From Verrucomicrobia bacterium ADurb.Bin070 (GTDB lineage Bacteria; Verrucomicrobiota; Kiritimatiellia; RFP12; UBA1067), in NCBI GenBank assembly GCA_002071025.1, contig MWEJ01000003.1:1-54385 (forward strand): DNA of 54,385 nt, read 5' to 3'. Both the position numbers and the translations under genes were made by a program. This document shows, one piece after another, positions 44,188-50,827 of the stretch. Below the pieces are notes generated by a model. The model had not been told where the DNA came from and made no database searches. It saw only the letters and a list, made by a program, of their open reading frames with translations. Within the stretch, counting starts at the first letter, position 1, and each line of letters opens with the position of its first letter.

Positions 44188-44220
44188 GGCGGGGTTGCTT
44201 GCATACCAGGCAGCCCCGCC
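44188..44220 (+). terminator. Hairpin between rpsB and tsf
   Basis: GGCGGGGTTGC (44188-44198) pairs with GCAGCCCCGCC (44210-44220). There is no T tract. It probably attenuates or stabilises the mRNA rather than ending transcription fully, which would adjust the S2 to EF-Ts ratio. Confidence 0.5.
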
Positions 44221-44252
44221 AACTATTCACCCATTCTGATTGAGGAGACCCC

Positions 44253-45110
44253 ATGGCTGTTATCACTGTTGCACTCATCAACGATCTTCGCCAGCTCACC
44301 AATGCCGGCATGATGGACTGCAAAAAGGCGCTTATCGACACCAACGGCGACACGGATGCCGCGGTCAAGATTCTGCGGGAAAAGGGTTTGGCCATCCAAG
44401 TCAAGCGCGCCGATAAAGAGTCCAAGGAAGGCACCATCAACGCCGTCTCAGCCGAGAACGGCAAGGCGTACGCGATGGCGGAAGTCAACACCGAGACCGA
44501 CTTCGTCGCAAAGACCGACAACTTCAAGGCCTTTGCCGCTCTGGTCACCCGGACGGCGCTCGAGACCGGCAAGACTTGTCCGGAGGAATTGGGCGCGGCG
44601 TTGAAAGAGCCGCTCATGACCATCGTCTCGCAGACCGGCGAGAATGTTAAAATCCGCCGGGCGGCGCATTTTGTCCAGGCGGACAACGCGCTGATCGAGT
44701 CTTACATCCACATGGGTGGCAAGGTCGGTGTGCTCGTCGAGGTTGCCGCCGGCAAGCCGGAAACGCTGACGACCGATGCGTTCAAAGAGCTGGTCCACGA
44801 CCTGGCCCTTCAAATCGCCGCCGCCGCGCCGCGCTATCTGGTCTCCGATGAGGTCCCGGCTGAGGCGATCGAGAACGAGAAAGAGATCGCGCGTAACAGT
44901 GACCGTTTCAAAGGCAAGCCGGAGAATATTGTTGAGAACGCCCTTAAAGGCATCGTCAACAAGTTCTACTCCGAGGTCTGCCTGATCAACCAGCCGTTCG
45001 TCAAGGAGCCTAAACAGTCGATCACGGATGTCGTGAAGGCGTGTGAAAAGGCCACCGGCGACGTGATCACGATCACGCGCTTCGTCCGCTTCCAGCTCGG
45101 CGCCGCCTAA
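44253..45110 (+). CDS. tsf: Elongation factor Ts
   Basis: The 285-residue protein is EF-Ts, the nucleotide exchange factor for EF-Tu. The N-terminal UBA-like domain has LRQLTNAGMMDCKKAL (about 10-25) and AVKILREKGL. The core has EVNTETDFVAKTDNF, GENVKIRRA and HMGGKVGVLVEV. The C-terminus ends ITRFVRFQLGAA. GAGGAGA precedes the start. The length is close to E. coli (283). Confidence 0.97.
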   Translation: MAVITVALINDLRQLTNAGMMDCKKALIDTNGDTDAAVKILREKGLAIQVKRADKESKEGTINAVSAENGKAYAMAEVNTETDFVAKTDNFKAFAALVTRTALETGKTCPEELGAALKEPLMTIVSQTGENVKIRRAAHFVQADNALIESYIHMGGKVGVLVEVAAGKPETLTTDAFKELVHDLALQIAAAAPRYLVSDEVPAEAIENEKEIARNSDRFKGKPENIVENALKGIVNKFYSEVCLINQPFVKEPKQSITDVVKACEKATGDVITITRFVRFQLGAA

Positions 45111-45133
45111 GGTGCAGCACGACCGAAAATCTT

Positions 45134-45165
45134 GAAAAAGACCAGCGGCACCGCTGGTCTTTTTC
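45134..45165 (+). terminator. Strong terminator after tsf
   Basis: GAAAAAGACCAGCGG and CCGCTGGTCTTTTTC form a 15-bp perfect stem with a CA loop, ending in a T run, 23 nt after the tsf stop. The symmetric A/T arms would also terminate in the other direction. Confidence 0.92.
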
Positions 45166-45184
45166 GGATACCCCAGGAGAAGCC

Positions 45185-45853
45185 ATGATGAAAATGCTGA
45201 CGTCTCTATTGACCTTGTCCTGCTGCCTGCACGCCGTCGCGGACGAGATGTCCGTGAAAGCTGTGCCGGTCACGCCCACGCAAACCATCAGCCTGTTCAA
45301 CGGCACCGACTTTGCAGGCTGGACCAAAGTGATCACCGCCGAGCCGGGCAGTGATCCGGACACGACCTGGACGGTGGCCGACGGCGTGATCCGCTGCACG
45401 GGAAAACCTTTCGGCTATCTGATGACGCAGCAGTGTTTTGCGAACTTTGCCTTGAAGGTCGAGTACCGTTGGTACGCGCAAACCGAGCAGATGAACAGCG
45501 GGATCTTTGTCCTGAAAACCGGTCCTGACAGCTTCTTTTTGCCGAAGGCCATAGAAGCCCAACTTAAAAAGGATAGCGCCGGAGATTTCGTGCTGCTCTC
45601 GCAAGCCACGCTGAACGGACTGGAGAATCCCAAGCACAAGTCCGTCAAGAAAAGGGCGGCCTCATCCGAAAAGCCTGACGGCGAATGGAACCGTGTCGAG
45701 GTCGTCGTCAAAGGGAACACGGTCACGGTGACTGTCAACGGGGTCCTGCAAAACAAAGGGACCGAGGCCTACACCGATGCCGGCGCCATCTGCCTGCAGA
45801 GCGAGGGCGGCGCGATCGAGTTTCGCAACATCACCGTGGAGCCCATAAGGTAG
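45185..45853 (+). CDS. Secreted DUF1080 (3-keto-disaccharide hydrolase-like) protein
   Basis: The 222-residue protein has a signal peptide (MMKMLTSLLTLSCCLHAVA) and one DUF1080 jelly-roll. ISLFNGTDFAGWTKV opens it, RWYAQTEQMNSGIFV is in the middle, and GAICLQSEGGAIEFRNITVEPI closes it. The family is abundant in Planctomycetes, Verrucomicrobia and Lentisphaerae and includes 3-keto-disaccharide hydrolases. AGGAGA precedes the start, 20 nt after the terminator. Confidence 0.9.
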   Translation: MMKMLTSLLTLSCCLHAVADEMSVKAVPVTPTQTISLFNGTDFAGWTKVITAEPGSDPDTTWTVADGVIRCTGKPFGYLMTQQCFANFALKVEYRWYAQTEQMNSGIFVLKTGPDSFFLPKAIEAQLKKDSAGDFVLLSQATLNGLENPKHKSVKKRAASSEKPDGEWNRVEVVVKGNTVTVTVNGVLQNKGTEAYTDAGAICLQSEGGAIEFRNITVEPIR

Positions 45854-45890
45854 TCGGGTGGAAGGTTACTTTTTTGTAACCGCACGCCTC

Positions 45891-45919
45891 TTGTTTCGGT
45901 CAATCATTTTTGTTATTCT
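45891..45919 (+). promoter_or_regulatory. Promoter of the small lipoprotein gene
   Basis: TTGTTT (45891-45896) and TATTCT (45914-45919) are spaced 17 bp apart. They precede a leader of about 54 nt with an AAAGGAG SD. Confidence 0.5.
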
Positions 45920-45979
45920 TTAGTCCGTTTCAAGAACGAAACGAATCTGTGCTAACCGGCACGATTGAAAGGAGATCAT

Positions 45980-46177
45980 ATGAAGAGCCTGTTGATGGTT
46001 ACGATCATGGCCGCCGCGACGTTCGCGTTTGTCGGCTGCAAGAAAGAAGAGACGCTGGGCGACAAGATGGATAAAGCTGTCAAGTCCGCTGAGAAAGCGG
46101 CTGATTCCGCCGCCAAAGACGCCGAGAAGGCCGCCGGCGATCTGCAGAAGAAACTGGATGGCGCGCTGAAGAAATAA
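45980..46177 (+). CDS. Small Ala/Lys-rich lipoprotein
   Basis: The 65-residue protein has a lipoprotein signal (MKSLLMVTIMAAATFAFVGC) with the lipobox FVGC, so Cys 20 would be lipidated. The mature 45 residues repeat Ala, Lys, Asp and Glu in an amphipathic-helix pattern (KAVKSAEKAADSAAKDAEKA). This resembles outer-membrane lipoproteins such as Lpp only in general character. AAAGGAG is 6 nt before ATG 45980. It is a single gene with its own promoter and terminator, so it is probably well expressed. Confidence 0.82.
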   Translation: MKSLLMVTIMAAATFAFVGCKKEETLGDKMDKAVKSAEKAADSAAKDAEKAAGDLQKKLDGALKK

Positions 46178-46202
46178 TTCAGCCTACCTCTTTTCTTTTC
46201 GT

Positions 46203-46234
46203 GACCGGCAGCCGTGTGCTGCCGGTCTTTTTTT
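46203..46234 (+). terminator. Terminator of the small lipoprotein gene
   Basis: GACCGGCAGC (46203-46212) and GCTGCCGGTC (46218-46227) form a 10-bp perfect stem with a 5-nt loop, followed by seven T. Confidence 0.93.
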
Positions 46235-46279
46235 GGCTTTCAGCTTGGATACGGCACGTCGCTGTATTACCTTCTTGTT

Positions 46280-46909
46280 ATGCAAAAGATCTCTTCCACC
46301 TGTTTGAAACTCGGTGTGCTGGGCTCAGGGTCCGGATCGAACATGCAGTCGGTCTTGGACGCGATCGCGGCGGGCACCTTGAACGCCGAGATGCGTCTCG
46401 TCCTCTCCGACGTGCCGGATGCCCGCATCCTTGAGCGCGCCCGCAACCATGCAATCCCTTGCGCCTGGCTGGACTGCGCACCCTTCAAGACCAAGCTGGA
46501 CGGAGAGGCGGAGCAACGTTGCATCCGGCTGCTGCAGGACGCCGGCGTCGACACCGTGATTTTGGCCGGTTTCATGCGGATCGTGAAGCCGGGCCTACTC
46601 GCGGCTTTCCCGCACCGTGTGCTCAACATCCACCCCGCGCTGTTGCCGGCTTTTCCGGGCTTGCAGGCGTGGGCGCAGGCGTTGGCGTACGGGGCCAAGG
46701 TGGCCGGCTGCACCGTGCATTTCGTTGATGCCGGCACGGACACGGGGCCGATCATCGTCCAGCGCTGCGTGCCGGTGCGAGAGGATGACACCACGGAATC
46801 GCTGCACGCACGCATCCAGGCTGAAGAACACCTGGCCTATCCGCACGCGCTGCGCCTGCTCTCCGAAAACCGCCTGACTGTCGTCGGCCGCTCCGTGCGT
46901 ATCACATAA
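46280..46909 (+). CDS. purN: Phosphoribosylglycinamide formyltransferase
   Basis: The 209-residue enzyme formylates GAR in purine synthesis. LGVLGSGSGSNMQSVLDAI forms the N-terminal nucleotide-binding loop. NIHPALLPAFPGLQAW contains the catalytic Asn and His, and HFVDAGTDTGPII supplies the Asp. The length is normal (about 210). I chose ATG 46280; there is no SD, and a strong terminator ends only 46 nt upstream, so its promoter must lie very close. An upstream ATG at 46214 is inside the terminator. Confidence 0.94.
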   Translation: MQKISSTCLKLGVLGSGSGSNMQSVLDAIAAGTLNAEMRLVLSDVPDARILERARNHAIPCAWLDCAPFKTKLDGEAEQRCIRLLQDAGVDTVILAGFMRIVKPGLLAAFPHRVLNIHPALLPAFPGLQAWAQALAYGAKVAGCTVHFVDAGTDTGPIIVQRCVPVREDDTTESLHARIQAEEHLAYPHALRLLSENRLTVVGRSVRIT

Positions 46910-46945
46910 AAAGAACCTGCGCGGTGCCATAAGCGCCGCGCAGGT
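46905..46945 (-). terminator. Terminator of the zinc-finger gene, shared end with purN
   Basis: On the minus strand a 10-bp stem (46945-46936 with 46924-46915) is followed by TTCTTTTTAT at 46914-46905. The stem directly follows the purN stop and may also act on the plus strand, without a T tract. Confidence 0.7.
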
Positions 46946-46982
46946 CCAGAAACGGTGTTCCGTCAGGAAGGGCGTATCGCGC

Positions 46983-48761
46983 TTAATCCGCCGGCTTGTC
47001 CACGTCAGCGCACGGCTCATCCGGCGCCTGGGCGTCTGCCGTCTCAACGGCCACTTCCGGCGCGGCGCCCGGCTGATCGTCTGTGGAAGGCTCGACCTCT
47101 GCGGGGGCAGGCTCAGCGGCGACCGGCGGCGGCACGGCAGGCGTTTGAGACGACGCGGCGGCTTGAGGCTGCCGCGCCACGCCCTGTTGAGCGCCGGCCT
47201 GTTTCTCGCCTGGCAACACGCGAAATGCGGGATAATCAAGCGGACCGCTCAAGACGTCGTTGTAATACTCGACCACGTGGCCGCGCTCAACCAGCCAAAC
47301 GAGTTGGACGAGCGTCTCCTTGACCTTTTCCTCGTCACCGCCAGCGATCGCGGCAATCATCTCCGCCTTGGTGCAGGCAGGATGTTCGTTGACATAGGTC
47401 AACACATCGCGTAATGCCTGAACCGTGTGCGAAGGATCCAGCGCCGCCGGCGTCTTGAGCATGACGAAGTCCTGCCCTTTGGGGTCATTCACACGGAACA
47501 GATGAAGCTTGCGGTGGCGGAAAGCCCCGCGCAGCGCGAAAAACAGCGATGCAGGAAAGCGGCGTTCGCGCAGCAGCATATCCTTCAGCGCGAAAAACAG
47601 CGGGCGACTTGACGTCTGCATGCCGACTGCCGCCGTGCAGATCAGGTGGCGCACGCTCGCGACCTGTCCCGGCAGAATTTCGCGGAGGAAAACCAACTCG
47701 GCGATATCCCGCTCCATCGCAGGCGCCTTGGGGGCCGGCTCGGCATCCGCTTCGGCGTTCGCGCCGGGTTCAGCAGCATCCGCAGCATCAACCGGCTCCG
47801 CCACGGTGGGCGACGCGCCCTTGCGACGGTAAATCTTTTTCTTGGTGCACTGCTGCCGCCATTTTTCGATGGCCTCGGGATCTCGCACGGTCTCGATGCG
47901 CGCGCGATAGGCATCCTCGGAGAAGGTCGCGTAACGGGTCCGCAGCATCTCCTGCACCTTGCCGTTGAAACTGTGGTGATTCGGCGGCCCCAACAACTCA
48001 CCGCTCATGCCGCAGCGCGCGACGCACACGAATGCGCCGGAGGGCGGCTCGCACGCCACCTCCTCCACATCAAAGAAATCATCCATGTGGCGGTTCACCA
48101 GATGCGTGCGGATCTCCTCCTCGGACAGCGCGGGCATGCCGCACACCTTGCATTGGAAGAGCGGCACCTGCTGATCCTTTAACGGTTCAATGCGGACCAG
48201 ACAGGAGGCCGGATTGTCCAAGAAGAGCCAAGCGATGTCGCGCAGAGGAAACGCACGATGCGACGTCTGAATACGGCGAATGACCGCACCCAATGCCTTC
48301 TGCTCGGGCAGCACGCGGATTTCAAGCGGCAGCGCAGGCACCTCGGGGCGATCCTGCCGCGACGGCCCGCGGAAATCACGTCGAGGCGGATAGTCACCTC
48401 CGGATTCCGGCCTGAAGCCCCCCTCGGCACGCAGTCCGCGCAGATCGGCGACAGCCGCGCGCGACTCAGGCCGCGGCATATTGCCGCCGGCAGGTCGCGG
48501 CCCGCGGTCATTGTCGCGGCGCGGTGGACGGCGGTCCGGCTTGCGGCGGTCGCGACCGTCAGCCTCCCGTGGCGCACGGCGGTCACGACCGTAATCGCGC
48601 CCTCCCCGCCGGGAATCGCCGTCATCCGCAAACCGTTCGCTCTGAAAGCGCTGGATCGTCTCCTCGGGCGACGTGCGCGCCCAGCTCGGAGCAAAGTTCA
48701 AATCCAGTACAATCCCGCCGTCGTCCTGCCCCTCAGGCTTCGCCTCTTCATTCTCGCTCAT
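46983..48761 (-). CDS. Unknown RG-rich protein with a C2H2 zinc finger
   Basis: The 592-residue cytoplasmic protein is not assigned to a known family by me. Residues about 44-135 are a disordered Arg/Gly/Asp-rich tract (RGGRDYGRDRR and similar). Residues about 140-200 look structured. CKVCGMPALSEEEIRTHLVNRH (about 203-224; C-x2-C-x12-H-x4-H) is a textbook C2H2 zinc finger spacing. A segment with GPPNHHSFNGKVQEM and RARIETVRDPEAIEKW follows, then a linker, a probable winged-helix-like C-terminal region (VQALRDVLTYVNEHPACTKAEMIAAI) and a Pro/Ala-rich tail. The composition suggests RNA or DNA binding. It has its own promoter and operator and no SD. Confidence 0.8.
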   Translation of the reverse strand: MSENEEAKPEGQDDGGIVLDLNFAPSWARTSPEETIQRFQSERFADDGDSRRGGRDYGRDRRAPREADGRDRRKPDRRPPRRDNDRGPRPAGGNMPRPESRAAVADLRGLRAEGGFRPESGGDYPPRRDFRGPSRQDRPEVPALPLEIRVLPEQKALGAVIRRIQTSHRAFPLRDIAWLFLDNPASCLVRIEPLKDQQVPLFQCKVCGMPALSEEEIRTHLVNRHMDDFFDVEEVACEPPSGAFVCVARCGMSGELLGPPNHHSFNGKVQEMLRTRYATFSEDAYRARIETVRDPEAIEKWRQQCTKKKIYRRKGASPTVAEPVDAADAAEPGANAEADAEPAPKAPAMERDIAELVFLREILPGQVASVRHLICTAAVGMQTSSRPLFFALKDMLLRERRFPASLFFALRGAFRHRKLHLFRVNDPKGQDFVMLKTPAALDPSHTVQALRDVLTYVNEHPACTKAEMIAAIAGGDEEKVKETLVQLVWLVERGHVVEYYNDVLSGPLDYPAFRVLPGEKQAGAQQGVARQPQAAASSQTPAVPPPVAAEPAPAEVEPSTDDQPGAAPEVAVETADAQAPDEPCADVDKPAD

Positions 48762-48770
48762 GGTGGTTCT

Positions 48771-48799
48771 ATGTTACCGTTTGTTTGACCGACCGGTCA
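48771..48799 (-). promoter_or_regulatory. Promoter and palindromic operator of the zinc-finger gene
   Basis: On the minus strand, TTGACC (48799-48794) and TAACAT (48776-48771) are 17 bp apart. TTGACC-GACC-GGTCAA (48784-48799) is a perfect 6-bp inverted repeat of the type bound by TetR-family repressors, and it overlaps the -35. The -10 ends 9 nt before ATG 48761, so the mRNA would have almost no leader. Confidence 0.65.
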
Positions 48800-48806
48800 A
48801 TGTGAT

Positions 48807-50759
48807 TTATGACACCTGGCCCGCCGCGACAGCGGCCAAGAGGCCGCCGTTCAGCACAATTCGTTTCTGGCGGTCGCTCAGCGCCGCCGTAGCTGTGAAC
48901 GAGGTCCCGCGCGAAGCATTCACAAACGTGACCCGACCGTCACCCGCAAGCGCCGACCGGAAAGCGTCACACGTCAGTTCGTCTCCTTTCGCGATCGCAT
49001 CGTAATCCTCCGGACGATCAAAGATAAACGGAACGATACCGAAATTGATCAGATTCGCGCAGTGAATGCGCTCGATGCTCCGCGCCAGCACCGCCTTGAC
49101 GCCCAGGTACATGGGGCACATGGCCGCATGCTCGCGGCTTGACCCCTGCCCGTAGCTTTCGCCGGCCACGATCACGACGTGGCGTCCCGCGTCACGAATC
49201 GCCGAGGCGTTCTTGAAGAACGCGGCATCGACGTGCTCAAAGACATACTTCGCGTACTGCGGCACATTCGAGCGGTACTTCAGGCGCGCGCCGGCCGGCA
49301 TGATATGGTCGGTCGTGATTTTGTCGCCGACCTTGACGACCGCCACGCCATCGAGCGTCTCGGGCAACGGCTTCCCGGCAGGGACCTCGCCGATATTCGG
49401 TCCGCGCACGATCGCCGTTTCCGGCACACCGCGTCCGGCCGTCTCGCGAAAAAGAAACATGCTATCATCCACGTCAAACGTCGCCGGCTCTTCGACACCG
49501 GCCGGGACCGCTTCACAGGCGCGCGGATCGGTGAACACGCCGGTCAGCGCCGCCGCAGCAGCAGTCTCGGGACTCACGAGAAAGATCTGCGCGCTCAGCG
49601 TACCGGAACGCCCCTCAAAATTACGGTTGCTGGTGCGCAGGCTCACGGCGTCCGTGCCGGGCGACATATGGTTGCCGATGCAGAACCCGCAGGCGTTCTC
49701 CAGAAGGCGCACGCCGGCCTGCACTAAATCGGCGAGCAGCCCTTCCTTGGCCAGCATCGCCACCACCTGCCTCGAGCCCGGTGCCACGCCGACCTCCACG
49801 TCAGGATGCACCTTGCGGCCGCGCACCATCAGGGCCACGGTCTTGAGGTCACGGTAAGACGAATTGGTGCAGGAGCCGATCAGCACCTGATTGACGCGGC
49901 GGCCGGCCAGCGAGGCGATCGAGGCGACATTCCCGGGCGAGTGCGGGCATGCCGCCATGGGCTCCACAGCACCCAGGTCGATCTCAACCGTCTGCTCGTA
50001 ATCCGCTCCGTCATCGGCCGTGAGTTCGACCCAATCCGCCTCGCGTCCCTGAGCCTCCAAAAACGCACGCGTCACGGCGTCGCTCGGAAAGACCGATGTG
50101 GTGACCCCCAGTTCCGCGCCCATATTGGTGATCGTCGCGCGCGCCGGCACGCCCAGTGTTGCAACGCCCGGCCCGGCGTACTCCAGCACGCGCCCGACAT
50201 TGCCCTTGGTTCCGAATCGCGCCAGCACAGTCAGAATCACGTCCTTCGCCGAGACGCCCGGCTGCAACGCGCCGGTCAGCAGCACCCGGGTGACCTTCGG
50301 GCAGGTCAGATAAAAAGGGCCGCCGCCCATGGCCACGGCCACGTCGATCCCGCCCGCCCCGATCGCGATCATGCCGATGCCGCCGCCGGTCGGCGTGTGC
50401 GAATCGCTGCCCAGCAGGGTGGCGCCAGGCTTGCCGAAGCGTTCCAGATGAAGCTGGTGGCAGATGCCGTTGCCCGGCCGCGAGAAAACGATGCCGTACC
50501 GCTGCGCCACGCTTTTCAAATAGGCGTGGTCATCCGCGTTTTCAAACCCGACCTGAATCGTGTTGTGATCCACATAGCTCACCGCCAGATCGGCTTTCAC
50601 GCGGTCAAGCCCCATGCTCTCAAACTGCAAGTAGGCCATCGTGCCGGTCGCGTCCTGCGTCAGGGTTTGATCGATACGGATCGCGAGTTCCTCGCCAGGG
50701 ACCAGACTGCCGGCGACCCGATGTGCCGCAAGGATCTTCTCAACAATGTTCTTCGCCAT
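48807..50759 (-). CDS. acn: Aconitate hydratase
   Basis: The 650-residue enzyme isomerises citrate and isocitrate. It carries GSDSHTPTGGGIGMIAIGAGGIDVA (described as about 110-135), the iron-sulfur ligands in GSCTNSSY and CGFCIGNH, and the swivel-domain SYGQGSSREHAAMCP. This is the shorter mitochondrial-like type (about 650) rather than the 890-residue AcnA of E. coli. I chose ATG 50759, with AGGAG 7 nt before it. It is a single gene, 46 nt upstream of the zinc-finger gene. Confidence 0.95.
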   Translation of the reverse strand: MAKNIVEKILAAHRVAGSLVPGEELAIRIDQTLTQDATGTMAYLQFESMGLDRVKADLAVSYVDHNTIQVGFENADDHAYLKSVAQRYGIVFSRPGNGICHQLHLERFGKPGATLLGSDSHTPTGGGIGMIAIGAGGIDVAVAMGGGPFYLTCPKVTRVLLTGALQPGVSAKDVILTVLARFGTKGNVGRVLEYAGPGVATLGVPARATITNMGAELGVTTSVFPSDAVTRAFLEAQGREADWVELTADDGADYEQTVEIDLGAVEPMAACPHSPGNVASIASLAGRRVNQVLIGSCTNSSYRDLKTVALMVRGRKVHPDVEVGVAPGSRQVVAMLAKEGLLADLVQAGVRLLENACGFCIGNHMSPGTDAVSLRTSNRNFEGRSGTLSAQIFLVSPETAAAAALTGVFTDPRACEAVPAGVEEPATFDVDDSMFLFRETAGRGVPETAIVRGPNIGEVPAGKPLPETLDGVAVVKVGDKITTDHIMPAGARLKYRSNVPQYAKYVFEHVDAAFFKNASAIRDAGRHVVIVAGESYGQGSSREHAAMCPMYLGVKAVLARSIERIHCANLINFGIVPFIFDRPEDYDAIAKGDELTCDAFRSALAGDGRVTFVNASRGTSFTATAALSDRQKRIVLNGGLLAAVAAGQVS

Positions 50760-50827
50760 GCGTTGCTCCTGATTGAAAGCCCGTATGGTGCATGAAATGG
50801 CGGTACGCAACAAGCCCAAACTTGGCG

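Noticed and set aside
49806-50795. Open frame of about 330 codons on the plus strand
   Set aside because: It is antisense to aconitase; the composition is His/Arg/Gln-rich and no family fits.
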